NCBI GenBank assembly: GCA_949825025.1
Contig: OX463788.1
Location: forward strand, 22,363,971 to 22,427,970
DNA from: Siphlonurus alternatus
Lineage: Eukaryota; Arthropoda; Insecta; Ephemeroptera; Siphlonuridae
DNA: 64,000 bases
Direction: 5' to 3'
The position numbers and the translations under genes are program-made. Positions 1 through 13,326 of the stretch are shown piece after piece. How positions within the stretch are numbered: position 1 is the first letter of the stretch; each line of letters starts with the position of its first letter. The notes under the pieces were generated by a model. That model had not been told where the DNA came from and ran no database searches. It saw only the letters and a list, made by a program, of their open reading frames with translations.

Positions 1-478
1 AAGCCTTGGATTCAACATTTTCAAAACTTAATTCAAGAAACAAATATTGACAAAGTGGCTTTCTCACAAGTTGAAACAAGGCAACAAGTGCATTTTTGGG
101 ACTCTTTTTCTTGAAGTTTTACGACTGCAGCACTTGAAATTTGCATCAAAATTAACTCTTGCTTGTCGAATTAACCTTTTTCACCCATATTACCTTAATT
201 AAGGTTTCTCCACATATTAATTGTATTTGTGTGTAGATTCTCTGTAGATTTGTATTTCATTTCTTATGATGAAATTTTGATGTGAATAATATATATAGTG
301 CTGTTTTCAGTAGACTCAAAATTATATAAGCAATTAAGCTGTGACTTATAAATATACAGTCCTTACAATTTGATGTTTTTCCTACCAGTAAAAAAAAAAT
401 ATACTGTATATATATAAATAAAAAATCAATCTGTAACAGAATTTTAGAATATAATATAACCATCAAAATATGGTTCTA
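1..478. other. Flanking DNA without a recognised gene
   Basis: This AT-rich stretch has no open frame that looks coding and no repeat I recognise. It is not matched upstream of unit B, so the homology between the two duplicated units starts close to position 479 here and close to 36881 there. Confidence 0.5.
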
Positions 479-700
479 GGCAGTATAATAATACAGCATA
501 TATAATATGGCAAATTTATGGAAAAGAAAAAGATTATTGTGTCAAAATTATTGTAAATAATAATAAGTATAAACTATAAAACTTGATTTGGCTAGTTTAT
601 CAAAAAGGTAACATTTATACGCCGTAGGTAAAAACCAACGTAGCATATAAGTTAGTATAATAGTTAAATTTTTTAATGAGACCTTAATTTTGTACAACTA

Positions 701-2244
701 TACGGGTCTTTCACCATACGTCACAAAAATATGACGTCACGTGAATGTAGGCAAAAAGCACCTATTTAACATGGTAGTAGCATACCAAAAACTATTTATT
801 TTCTGCGATATGACAATCGTGGTACATTTGACAATTATTTTATTTGATAGATTGAGATGTCAAGTAAATGGAAAAAAATACAATATTTGCCAATGATATC
901 TGTGAAAAATACAATAAATCATTTAATAAAATGTAAATCGACTCCAAATTTCACGTCAATAATGACCATTTTACGACACTTATGCACTGATATTGACCCT
1001 AAGATTCTTAAAAAAATTCAGCCAATCACCGGCCATTGCTTTCCCCGCGGACTTTTGAATACGAGGGGGAAAAGGAACAACAAAAAGTAATGATAAAGAA
1101 ACTAGGTAAAATAAAAAAATGTATATGTTCAAGTTATGTATATTTATTTCTTACGTATATATATTATTGTTAAAAAAAATTAAAATATGTTAAATTAGGA
1201 GGAATAAATCAAGTGATTCCAGTTCCCTCTCAGTACCTACTGCTGAATGTAAACAACAACAAAGCCAAGCAAATGCTATTATTATAGTTTCTTTATAATT
1301 ACTTTTTGTTGTTCCGTTTCCCCCTTGTATTCAAAAGTCCGCGGGGAAAGCAATGGCCGGTGATTGGCTGAATTTTTTTAAGAATCTTAGGGTCAATATC
1401 AGTGCATAAGTGTCGTAAAATGGTCATTATTGACGTGAAATTTGGAGTCGATTTACATTTTATTTAATGATTTATTGTATTTTTCACAGATATCATTGGT
1501 AAATATCAGGGCCGTCCCATGCGCACGGTGCATACGTTTAATTTTTTCTGCTCTATTATAGAGTTTTCCGTAAATTAATAGCCACGGCTTAGAAAAGCTG
1601 CGCAGAAACGAGTTTTAAATGTTAGTAGTCTACTGCGCATGGCTCTGCGAAGTGTGCATGACAAAAAAGCTTGAATCCAAATGAAGCTGCGCAAACGCTA
1701 GGTGACTAATCTGCGCACAGCCAATAGCAACTTTGTATGCTTTATGAACAAAGATACGAACTTCTACCCCAGATTGCTTGCGAATTGCAGTGATTAAAAA
1801 TTCTTTTAATACGTTACTGCAACCGGTTTGGCTTGTAGTATTGCAAATAAATATCAAATTTGAGATGAGATAAAAAGCAACGTTCTCGCTAATGTTGAAC
1901 AAAAATTCTGCTCCGGTAGGGGCCCCTCGTGCAGCAAAACAGCTGTTTTGAGCTCACTACGTGACGTCACCTTGGGTTTTTTTGGCCAAAATGCGCAGAT
2001 CAGTCCAAATTCGTAGGGCTGATGGACCTATCTATTATAGTTGTATCATGGGTAAATATTGTATTTTTTTCCATTTACTTGACATCTCAATCTATCGAAT
2101 AAAATAATTAATTTCAAATGTACCACGATTTTCATATCGCAGAAAATAAATAGTTTTTGGTATGCTACTACCATGTTAAATAGGTGCTTTTTGCCTACAT
2201 TCACGTGACGTCATATTTTTGTGACGTATGGCGAAAGACCCGTA
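701..2244. mobile_element. Foldback MITE with TA target duplication
   Basis: The ends are inverted repeats starting TACGGGTCTTTC, flanked by TA on both sides. The arms (about 701-1275 and 1280-2244) are near-complementary over several hundred bases, so the element would fold into one long hairpin. The right arm is split by the insertion at 1507-2050. It encodes no transposase. One arm of the same family lies at 36301-36880, next to the start of unit B. Confidence 0.8.
1507..2050. mobile_element. Nested 544-bp insertion of unknown family
   Basis: It interrupts the right arm of the foldback MITE and is flanked by the 9-bp direct repeat GGTAAATAT (1498-1506 and 2051-2059). The left end begins CAGGGCCGTCCC. 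The right end does not mirror it, so this may be a degraded hAT-like element or a retroposed sequence. The minus-strand open frame inside it resembles nothing I know. Confidence 0.55.
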
Positions 2245-2377
2245 TAAACCATTAATGATAGTTTGAAAAAAAAAAAAAGGTATCTTTTATGTATATATAC
2301 ATTGCAAAAATTATTTAATGAAGGGGAACAAAATTAAAAACTTAAGAGAATTTTATCACTCAAAACACTGCTCAGGT

Positions 2378-2411
2378 ATATTATATTATATTATATTATA
2401 TTATATTATAT

Positions 2412-2464
<53 letters not shown>
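2378..2464. repeat. (TTATA)n and (TA)n microsatellite
   Basis: A run of TTATA units passes into about 60 bp of pure TA. The corresponding place in unit B (39270-39362) holds a longer pure TA run. Confidence 0.9.
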
Positions 2465-2469
<5 letters not shown>

Positions 2470-3074
2470 TAGCCACAATTTAAATTAACCACACGAGAGA
2501 TATAGCCGCGGCCGGTCTGCAGTGCTGGATTTTTGCCTCCACAAATATACAATATACATGAATATATTGGTTAAATTTCCTGCATGGATGATGCGCAGAA
2601 AAAAATAAAATAAATAAATAATAATATATTGATAATTCTCAAATTCAATATATATATTAAAGTGCAGCATCTTTATTAAAGACCATTTCACAATTAAGCC
2701 ACTCTGGTATGGTCAAACTTTTACAATCGATCAAATAATAAAAATAAAACTTCTTGCCCAATTTTTTTTCTTTGGCGTTTCTTTGTCTATTTTAAATTTA
2801 ATTCTCATCGGGCTTAGAATGCTTTCTTAATCAGTCTTAACACCATTTGCAGGGAGATAATATTATATTATACACTGCAATGCATTATATATAACCATAG
2901 AAAAATACTACATGCAGCTGACCAGTGTCAACAAATAATTGTGAATACTATAGATATAGATATATTATATAATTTTTCTAGGCGGGTCACACACAGCCTC
3001 GATCATACATGCTTTTGTATATGTATGTATAATCATTTCGAATATTTTAAAATCCTTAATTATTATACGAAGGC

Positions 3075-3943
3075 CAGTGATATATGCCACGCTTCGCGAA
3101 ATTGTTATATTTGAATTTCCCGCTCTACTTTTTCGAATCGTATTTAATGAATACGCCGCGTACGCCGTTTTCTTCCTAATTTTGCTTTAATGACAGGTTT
3201 AATTGCATAAATGAATTAAAAAAGAGTTCAATTTAATTTATTAGATATAAAAAAAAAATATTTATTTTTTATTAATTTTAAAAATTACTTTTAATTATTT
3301 TTAAAATCATTTAACACATTCGAGGATAGACAGGTCATGAAAGGGGCCATTTTATCTTGAGTGCGTTTGAATTCACGGGCCAGCCCGGGCTGGTCCGGGC
3401 TGGGTAAAATGGCGATGACCTTTTGGTCACGTGGTATGAAACGTCATAATTAGTTCCCAGTCTCTCCGCTAGGTCTCAGTCGCACTGTCGAGTCCGCCCG
3501 CGTCAGCCTGGGCCAGCCAGGAAGTGACGTCATGAGAGGAGGGAAAATGGCCGCCGGGCTGGCCCCACTTGACGACAAAAAACGCTTCAGCCCAGGCCAG
3601 CCCGGGCCGGGTAAAATGGCGGTGACCTTGGTCACGTGGTATGAAACGTCATAATTAGTTCCCAGTCCGTCCGCTAGGTCTCAGGCGCACTGTAGAGTCC
3701 GCCCGCGTCAGCCAGGAAGTGACGTCATGAGAGGAAGAAAAATGGCCGCCGGGCTGGCCCCACTTGACGACAAAAAACGCTTCAGCCCAGGCCAGCCCGT
3801 GAATTCAAACGCACTCTAAGAGTTTGAGTTAATTTTTTGATGAATATATATGAAAAATCGCATTGCGACAGTCATTTTTTAAATTTCGCGACATTTTCGC
3901 GAATAATCGCGCACCATGTTTCGCGCGAAGTTTTGCATCTCTG
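3075..3943. mobile_element. hAT-like nonautonomous element with 8-bp target duplication
   Basis: ACGAAGGC flanks it on both sides (3067-3074 and 3944-3951). Unit B has a single copy at the matching place near 42860, which serves as the empty site. The left end begins CAGTGATATATGC and the right end, read inward, begins CAGAGATGC. Both fit the short CANNG ends and 8-bp duplications of hAT elements. A GC-rich element is nested inside at 3359-3816. No transposase frame is present. Confidence 0.72.
3359..3816. mobile_element. GC-rich element with 22-bp perfect terminal inverted repeats
   Basis: Perfect inverted repeats (3359-3380 and 3795-3816) enclose two tandem copies of a unit of about 200 bp rich in GGGCCAGCCCGGGCTGG-type sequence. 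The unit also carries a TGACGTCA site. The GC content contrasts sharply with the AT-rich surroundings. I see no clear target duplication and no coding content. The short minus-strand frame here is only the repeat being read. Confidence 0.7.
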
Positions 3944-4079
3944 ACGAAGGCATATATTATATAATTATTATGATGTGCATTGCAAGCTCAACATCGTCAT
4001 CATCACCCATGGTTATTTTTTTTAAAATGCTTAATTGTTTGTCTATAATTATACTCTTCTATTTTTTTGTAAATTTATC

Positions 4080-4327
4080 TGAAAAAAAATTGAGACAGAA
4101 TTTAGTATATAAAAGCCATAGAAAAATTTCAAGGCAATTATTCGAGCCAAATTTTTTTAATTATGTTTTTAGTTTTGCTCTCCATGGGAAAAGACCTATG
4201 CTGAAAACTGAAAATTAAAAAAATTAATTAAAAAAAAAAAAAAAAAATTGGCTCGAAAAATTGTCTTGAAATTTTTTCTATGACTTTTAGGTACTATCCC
4301 AAAATCTGTCTCTCATTTTTTTTTCAG
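4080..4327. repeat. AT-rich inverted-repeat element
   Basis: The segment around TTGAGACAGAATTT and AATTATTCGAGCCAA on the left is repeated in inverted order on the right (TTGGCTCGAAAAATTGTC, then AAATCTGTCTCTCA). Unit B retains only the left half near 43030-43170, where a TTAA-type element begins instead. Confidence 0.6.
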
Positions 4328-4469
4328 AATTTTTGTGAATTTGCTAAGGTTTACATGTTAATCAAATGGGTCTAAAGGTAACACGTCCAATGTAAAATAA
4401 AAAAAAAATAAATAATTAAAAAATTACTTACATAAAAATTGTGAAAAAATTTAAAATGTTAAATTCTCC

Positions 4470-5705
4470 TCCTAGGTATCCGGACAACTCGGTGCGCGGT
4501 CGACTGGGAGCCGGACAGCTTGGAGCCAAACGTGTTTCTAGGACAACTCGGAGCACGGACAGCTCGGAGCGCGGACATCCTGGAGCCTAGCTAGGACAAC
4601 TCAGAGCACGGACAGCTCGGAGCGTGGACATCCTGGAGCCAAGGTAGGACAACTCGGAGCACGGACATCCTGGAGCCTAGCTAGGACAACTCGGAGCACG
4701 GACAACTTGGAGCGCAGACATCCTGGAGCCTAGCTAGGATATCTCGGGGCACCGTTTTATTTAAATTACATTGAATGAATTTAAAATAAAAATTTATGTA
4801 TACCGAGAATGTATCGTTAATCGTAACATTTATTGTTATATTACTTATATTTATTACGTATGTAAAAAAAAATTAACAAGTTTTCTGATCTGATATATGT
4901 ATCTGATAAGAGATAATCCAAAAATTATATCATGAATTATTATTATATTATATTAAATTTCTGCAAATTAATATTATACAACCTATTTTTTAATTATTTT
5001 TTTTTTCTGCCAAAAAGATTTCATTTTGTTATATTTGCATGCTTTTATCACTTTATAAAAAACTGCAACTTTTAACTTTTAAATATATGCAATATTGATT
5101 TTATAAAAAAAGCAAAATAATGAGTTGATGTTATTGACTTATCTAAAATATTTACAGAAATTAACTATCTACTTTTTAGTCTCCCTTCTCAAGGGAGACT
5201 AAAAAGTAGTCTCCCTTGAGAAGCTTTCCGAAAAAAAAGCTTTCGGTAAGCAGACGACACCTATCTGACCGAACATTTGACCGCATAAGGTAAACTTTAC
5301 TTCCATATATTAGACAGTAAAACGTACCTCACTGATGAATCATCAGAAAACTTAATATTTCTTTTTTACTAACGTAATAAATATAAGTAACAATAAATGT
5401 TACGATTAACGATACATTCTCAGTACATCAATTTTTATTTTGAAATTCATTCAATGTAATTTAAATAAACCGGTGCCCCGAGATGTCCTAGCTAGGCTCC
5501 AGGACGTCCGCGCTCCAAGTTGTCCGTGCTCCGAGTTGTCCTAGCTAGGCTCCAGGATGTCCGCGCTCCGAGCTGTCCTACCTTGGCTCCAGGATGTCCA
5601 CGCTCCGAGCTGTCCTACCTAGGCTCCAGGATGTCCGCGCTCCGAGTTGCCCTAGAAACACGTCTGGCTCCCAGTCGACCGCGCTCCGAGTTGTCCGGGA
5701 ACCTG
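4470..5705. mobile_element. Foldback element with GC-rich tandem repeats in both arms
   Basis: Arms of about 4476-4870 and 5368-5700 are inverted copies of each other. The outer part of each arm is a run of imperfect units built on GGACAACTCGGAGC and GGACATCCTGGAGCC. The inner part is AT-rich and pairs as well (around TCGTTAATCGTAACATT). The centre near 5180-5220 is a further small hairpin of AGTCTCCCTT units. It is present in unit A and absent from the matching place in unit B. The short plus-strand frame inside only reads the repeat. Confidence 0.75.
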
Positions 5706-5974
5706 TTAAAAAAAAAAAATACATGAAAATTGTGAAAAAAACTTAAAATGTTACATCCCCTATTCTATCCTCTACATCCCCTATCATGCAGTAGCTAAAA
5801 TATCAGTTATACAAATTCGAACTAGTTTTTGAGTTATGAATTTGTAAACCTGATATTTTAGCTCCTGCATGATAGGAGGAGGGTTCCCGATTTTTTTCAC
5901 AATTTTCATGTTTTTTTTTTTTAACATATTGGGCATATTATACTCTTATGCCTTACCCGGTCCTTAATAAATTT
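5706..5974. mobile_element. Remnant of a palindromic TTAA-type MITE
   Basis: The segment holds a hairpin around TCATGCAGTAGCTAAAATAT and its complement, and ends at CTTACCCGGTCC followed by TTAA. A related copy without the GC-rich foldback lies at 43884-44128 in unit B. Confidence 0.55.
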
Positions 5975-6969
5975 TTACTACTATATAATATTTAATTCAA
6001 ATTCATTTTATTAGCTTTTCTTTACATTGTCATACATGGTACTGCAATGAAGCTGAAAAATAATAAACTAAAACTGCAGCTGAATTGAGTATGCTGAAAA
6101 TTGTAACGGAAGAGAAAAAAAAATAGGGAGAGGGATTAATCCTACAAACTCCCTACTGGCTATATGTATGGCACAGGGTGATAAGCATATAATATAAGCA
6201 TGTAACTTCCAAAAGTATCAAATGTTCTACATTAAAAAAAAAAATATGAAGCTTTGAACAATTAATCTAGAAATAATAGGAATTTTAAATTCTATACTAA
6301 TATATAGTTACTCTACACTTACGCTGCATGTACAGGGGGCAACATTGCTGCTACCTTTTATAATTAATCTTACAGCCTTTTACATAATTCTTCACCCTTA
6401 TAATTCTGGTAACCAGTCGTGGCTCTATATGCATGGCAGTTTTCATGTCAGTTAACAAATCTTCTACATAAGAAATTAATACATTTAAATTTGAAATTAG
6501 GAAAAAAAGAAACTCAAGATTGTATCACAAAGAAGCTAACAATATAGCTCTCTCCAGCTCTAAAAAAAAAAAAATTAATCTATTCATTATTACATACAAA
6601 CAAGCTTATACAATATATAGTTCTGAACCACAATTAATTGATGATTACATTTTTATTTTAGAGAAGACAAAATTTTCCTGAGATTCCTTCTTTTAGGTTC
6701 TTTTTAATTCTAGATATGTTATATTGACATTAAAAATTATTAAGTAAATAGAAAAATAGAAAACAACAAAAATAGAAAATATGACAAATGCATTTTCTTT
6801 TTCCTTCTTTCCCCTCCACCTTTCTTTTTAAGGAAAATGAGATTGTGTCGTGAGCATTACTTTTTTTCTTCTTCTTCCTCTTCTTTTTTTTTCTTTGCAT
6901 AAAGAATACCAACAGTTCATTTTTTGTAATGAGCACGAAGTGATAATTTATGCTTCAACAGTCAAATCT
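5975..6969. other. 3' flank and probable 3' UTR of MSH6 copy A
   Basis: This is AT-rich DNA immediately downstream of the copy A stop codon, conserved in unit B at 44129-45182. A minus-strand AATAAA lies at 6652-6657, about 310 nt after the stop, and could be the poly(A) signal; this is weak evidence in such AT-rich DNA. No other gene is visible. Confidence 0.4.
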
Positions 6970-8055
6970 TCAATTTTTAATACTTTTCAATAGTTTTGCC
7001 AGTGACTTTAATTCAGTTTGACCATTTTCTTTCATTTGCATCAACTTCTGGAATATTTCAACTTTCTTGGGGTAGCTCTGCAGCTTGAGAGCCTGCTGCT
7101 TTGCTGTGATGACAAGCTTGGTGGGCAGGCCGGCAAGGCGTGCTGCATTGAAGCCATGCGAGCTTGGGCACGCTCCAGGCACCAACTTGTAGAGGAATGT
7201 CACATTCTCCACTTTGGCCTCTCCTCCTTGTCCCTCGTCATTGTCACCTTCTTCCATGCATGCCTGAAGACAAAGACAAATTAAGTCAGTTTGGCAACAC
7301 TGTATTTCATATTAAAATACGTAATTTTATTCATTTATTCATTTTATTCATTATTCATTTAACAAGTAATGTTAAATGACTCTATTTCTTAGCTTTAGAT
7401 TGACTTGTCCTATAAACCTCAACATATATCATGTATATGAAAATGTGACTGTAGGAACTAATGGAATTAATAAAAGAATTTTGAATTTTGAAATTTTGAA
7501 TTCATAATCATGTTACTTTCTTTGCAGTGATCATTTAGTAAGCAAAGTAGGATAGGTTATTTGTACATATAGTATACACATATTTGATTGATTATTTACA
7601 CTGGAAAGTAGGTACTAAATTATTAGGATGTTATTATAAGCAAACATACTGAAATAGAAACATCAATACTTTAATGGGGAAGTAGATGTCAACAAATAAT
7701 CTATTATGATATTGATTAAGAAAATTTTGTTGATTCATGCTACATCAGCAGTTTATTACATATTTACAGGGTGGGGTTTAGTACTTACCATGTGAACAAG
7801 TTTTACTTGTGGACATTTTTCATACTTCTCCACCAAGAAATGGTAATGGGTGGAGAAAATAGTGCAACATTGCTTAGAGATCAGGCTTTCAAGTACAGCA
7901 GAAGCAATGGCAGCTCCATCAAATGTGGTAGTTCCTCGGCCTATTAAAAAATATACATATTTATAAATAAATCAGTGCTCAGACTAAAAAAAAAGTGCTG
8001 CTGAAATGCAGCACCTTTAATTATTTTAAGAATTTTCAACATTGATTTTATTCAA

Positions 8056-8096
<41 letters not shown>

Positions 8097-9022
8097 AAAG
8101 TTAATAATAATAACAAAATTAATACCCTTGACACCATTTTACCCTTTCGGGTGTGGCCAGGCTGATATTTAGCCTTGTCAGTAAGAGTTATCTTGCGACC
8201 ATGCTGGGGCTTACCAGGCTCCCAGAACCCTTTCCTGCACTCTTCTGGGCTCCTACTACCAGATCTGTGCAGCCTGAAGTGGCAGTGCAATACTGCAGGG
8301 CAGCGGAGTATAGACAGCCATAAGCTGCCTTCCTCCTACCAACTCCATAATCTAGTAATCAGTCACACCCATCCCAAGTCACGAAAAGTCTGCCGTGTTC
8401 GGGAATCGAACCGGGGACCTCTCGGACCAGAGCCAGGGGTACTAACCACTACACTACAGAGCAGTATATATACATAAAGCCAATTGTGTGGGCCTTGCAA
8501 CTAGGCAGTTGCCTCTCACGAGCCACCACTAACATACAAGGAGGACACATAAAAAGTACTGATTTAAAACTACTATAATCAAATAAAAATAATTTTTGTC
8601 AACAATGACATGCACATTGAGCTCTACTTGCAACCAATGACGTATCTCGATGATGGAAAACATCTTCATAGAATGTAAATTAATATTTCGAAGTGAACAT
8701 ATGAGCACAAGATTTTCACCTGCTGTGACTTAAGGCCTTGCTGGTATTTCTTGCCCTTTTCTTTAAATAATACTTCAAACTTAAGCTTAGGATTTTAAGT
8801 TGTTGTTTTTGTTTTTTTTTTGTTGTCTAACTGAAAATTTTCTTTTGCATCATGTTTGAACACATTTAGATATGGAGTTTTAACGCACTTTCTACTCTCA
8901 CCAAAGGGAAATCTGTGATTTTACTAGCATTTTTAGAAATTCAACAGTGCTAAAAAATTTGTGAAACAAGTTTTTTGAATCCACTGCTGTGGGATCATTT
9001 CATTTTTCTCTCTTTTTCTTTC

Positions 9023-9078
<56 letters not shown>

Positions 9079-11542
9079 TTTTTTAGCATTTGTCACTGGT
9101 AATGGGAACAGAGCCCTCTCCAGCTGCAAAGTTATAAGTTAAATGCACTTGTGTGTGGTTCCACAGGCTTTGGACATTGCTTTGGTCCATTGAGAAAAAG
9201 TAGAGGTGTCCGTCCTGACTGAGGTTTTCCACGGTTCCCTCAGTCTCACCTCAGCGAATGCTGGGACGCGTAAGCATGCAGGCCGTGGCCACTATCCGTT
9301 CCCTACCTTATCCCTACCCAGTACCCCGCCGCGAGCTGTAAGCTCTTAGGGGTGTATCCTTGTAAAAAAAAACAAAAAAAAACAAAAAAAAAAAAAAAAA
9401 AAAAAAGTTTTGCATGTAGGGCAGAGAGAGTTTTGCAATTATTTCATTTTAATCATTCTTCTCATACAACAACTGAAAGCCGAGGAGGGAAGGGGTTTAG
9501 GTGATGAGGGACTTTTCAACGTCCAGCGCTCCTCTTTGAAGTGAAATCTGTCAAAAGATAGTTTTGTACAAGACCCCCATAATGCATGATTCTAGTACCA
9601 GAAAAGAGCTTCTGTAAAAAACATTTCTATGATCTGCCATCTGCCAGAGGTAACATAATGAACAGACTGGAACCGGTACTTTGCAAATTTTTTAACACAT
9701 CTAAGAACCCTGCTAAAATCTTAGATATTTTCTCATGGCGACTGTGAAAACTGAGTTTAAGTACAATTTCTTAACTTGTTAAAACATGACACATGAATAA
9801 AATTTTCAGTTTGGTGTAAAAAAATAATAAATAAATAAATATTTAAAAATAAAATCCTAAGCTTTAATTTGTAAAAATGATTTTACTTTGATTATATTAG
9901 TATTATATCAGTTATAAATCACTACTTTTCATTTGTCCAATATACAAAAATGATATTGTTATTAATTTAAAACAATATGCTCACCTAATTCATCCATGAG
10001 AATCACAGAGTGTTGAGTAGCATGTTTCAAGATGGCCGAGGTCTCGCTCATTTCAACGAAGAAGGTGCTCTCGCCTGCCAGGATGTGGTCACTAGCTCCA
10101 ATGCGGGTGAAGATGCGGTCTACTGGCGTCAGTGAACACTCATCAGCTGGCACAGGGCAACCCTACGGCAGCACATTAAAGTTAATGCCTCCTTATCTAA
10201 AGAACTGTCTCAAGAAAACTTACGATTTGAGCCATAATCACAATGAGACCAAGCTGACGCATCAGGGTAGATTTACCACCCATGTTTGGTCCTGTCAGCA
10301 ATAACAGACGGACTCCTTCAACACCCACAACTGTATCATTGGGGATGAAATCTGTCAGTGTTGTTGTCGGTAAGCGGCCATTTTTAATGTTGATGAAGGA
10401 CTAAAAATTAAACGAAAATTAATAACCAGAATAATAAAAATCAACCATAATAGCAATAATTTCAAAACAACACTGCAGCTATTGATGCAACTTTTGATAC
10501 TAAACAAAATTTTGAGTTACAAATTTGTCAGTAGTACTTAAAATAAACTGCAAGTAGTTCAAGTGAAATCTGAGAAGTCAAAATCTGTAACAAAATGATA
10601 AGTTCATCATTCACCTGTAGCTCAGGAGTGAGAGATTTGACTTGCGGCATGCAAGTGGTTTCCTCTGAGCCGTATTTAGCCAAGGACAGCAGGACGTCCA
10701 GGACAGCCAGACACTTCATGGCAGACATCCACTTGTCAGTGCTAAATAAATAATAATAAAAAAATACAGACATCAAAATAAAATAAATTATTGAAATTTC
10801 TAAATTAAACAATCAAATAACATAAAGACTGAAATTTGATTGTTATATATCACTTTAATGTGTTTTTACATTATCCTTCACATGCACAAATACTACTCTT
10901 TTAAGCAGCATGAGCTCACCTGGAGGCAAAACGAGCAAACATGCGTCTGTTGATGTCTGACAAACGATCTTTCTTCTCCACCTCTGCAGTTTGCATCTTG
11001 CTTAACAAAGCCTGTAATTATACAATTTGTTTTTAGGTCCAACATGTAAAAAAAGCTCAATGGAGAAATTACCTTTCCCTCAGGACTGTAATATCTCTTG
11101 AAGCCCTTCCTTGATGAAGTTAATTCAAAGGAGGAGGGAGCCTTTCTTGCACACTTTTCAGACACCTCAATTTGGAAACGTTTCTTGTCAGTACCAACAT
11201 ATTTGACCTAGAAAAAATAAGTGAAAAACAAATGTATTGTGATTTGAAAAATAAGTTCTCTATTATTAAATATATATACACACATAACATGACACAAGAG
11301 CCTGCGAATCAAATGAGATTAAAGACCATTTTCACTACAGGTGAAATGAGATTAGAAACTTATCTTTACCTGCAATTGCTTTTATTCTCGTTTGATCCTC
11401 GGGTTCTCATATCCATAAATAAATAAAACATTCTCCAAATATTGTAAATGTTATGTAAAGTCGAGTGATCAAAGTTTTAAAGTTAATTTAGTATTCACCA
11501 AAAATACTATGTGTTCATCTATCACCTAATGAAAACTAAAAG

Positions 11543-11574
<32 letters not shown>

Positions 11575-13293
11575 AGCACAATTATTATGTAGTTACTTTA
11601 GAAAAAAAAAAATGCTGATCAATAGAGCCTGGAATTTAACATTGAGCTTATGAGAAAAATATCCCCAGATTTACTCGAAAGTTATACTGGTGAGGTACAG
11701 AACTTATTAAAGTATATTTTTTTTGTTCTATGCCATAAGCTTTAACAGATATGAGCTTTTTATAAATTTCACCCCCCTCTTTTTTGAGAAAATTAGCAAG
11801 GATGAAATCCCATGTCAGTTTAACTAAGGAAATTCATGATAGATTTCTGGAGAAATAAAGAGAATAAAAATTACCAAAAATCAGTTAAAAGTTTGTGGCA
11901 TAAAACACACATTTTTTTTTTTTTTTTTTTTTAATTGTACCTCACAAGTATAACTTAAGTGTAAATCAGGGGTTATTGTTCTCATAAGCACAAGGTTAAA
12001 TTCTGCACTGTATTTGCACTTTGATAGCGTTACTATGCAAGATAGAATTTTTTAGAGGAACATATCTAGTATTTTTAGTGAATCTTGGTGAATAGTATTT
12101 TTGGTCTACTTTAAAAAAAATTTTGATCACTCTACTTTAAAAATCTTCATATAATATAATTCTTACGTCACAACCAAAAAGCTTCTTCATATCATTCAAG
12201 TTTTGCTTCAACTCTGCATTGATTTCTTTGAATCTGTCATTGAAGGCTTCAAACTCAGGGTCCACTCCAGGTCTGGGTGTCAACTTGCCAGTGTTGAGGG
12301 CTTCTATTGGGTCAAACGCTGACTGCAAATACACCGCACACAGTTATTTTAAGATATAAAGAAAGAAAGAAAAAAAATCACATAATAGCAATAATTTGTC
12401 ATTAACTTAACATCTTTTTAATTTAATCAAGTCAACAGCACCACTTGCCATTTTTTTAAATAATTATAATTTTGATCCATTACAAAAATAAGTTTAGTAT
12501 AGATAAAATAAGTACTATTGCAAGCAAAATATCACATATTATAATATATATATATATATATATCGATCTGGTAGCAGAAAAAAAAAAAAAAAAAAAAAAA
12601 AATCCTAACTCCATTGGTAAGCAAAATGGAGTTAGGATATTTTTAATAGGCACGCACATGTAAAAATATCCTAACCTCATTTTGTTTTGCTTACCAATGG
12701 AGTTAGGATATTTTTTCCAGCTTATCAATGGAATTAGGATATTTTTCTGCTACCACTCGATATAAAACTCCTGTTCGCGGGTAAATTTCCCATGGCTGTT
12801 AGAAAAAACTTTTTCATAGCTGAGTACCTCAAAGAACTCGAGAAGAGCTTTGAGCTCTGGGTACTGCCCGTTAGGGCTTTCCTGCTTGGTGCATGAGATT
12901 TGCTGCAACAGTTCCGTGCCTTCCTCATCAGCACAACCTAAAGGCAGATCAATTATTTGTTACCACACAACAACAGTAGAACAGCATTTACAATACCTTT
13001 GAAGAGCTTCATGATGTTAAGAGAATCTTTGAAGCCTTTGAGCAGAGACACGAGGTTTTCAAATTTTTTTTTAGAAAAGTCTGCATAGAAAATTGCTCTC
13101 GAGTCAGGATGTTTAGATGCAGTAGCTGCATTTCCATACACTGAAATCCTGTTGAAAAGAACAATTGAGACATCAGGATATTGTTCTCAACAAACAAATA
13201 GGAGTTGACAATGTTATCAGATAAATCACATAGCTGAGCATCAATCTAGTTTAAATAAATTTTTTAATGTGTCTTGATAAAGGAAAAAAAAAA

Positions 13294-13326
<33 letters not shown>

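Noticed and set aside
4480..4755. CRISPR-like repeat array
   Set aside because: Repeats are imperfect, contiguous and mirrored at 5478-5700, with no spacer structure; this is a transposon arm in a eukaryote.
8400..8456. Functional tRNA gene on the minus strand
   Set aside because: A and B boxes are good but there is no paired acceptor stem, and the sequence runs into a SINE body.
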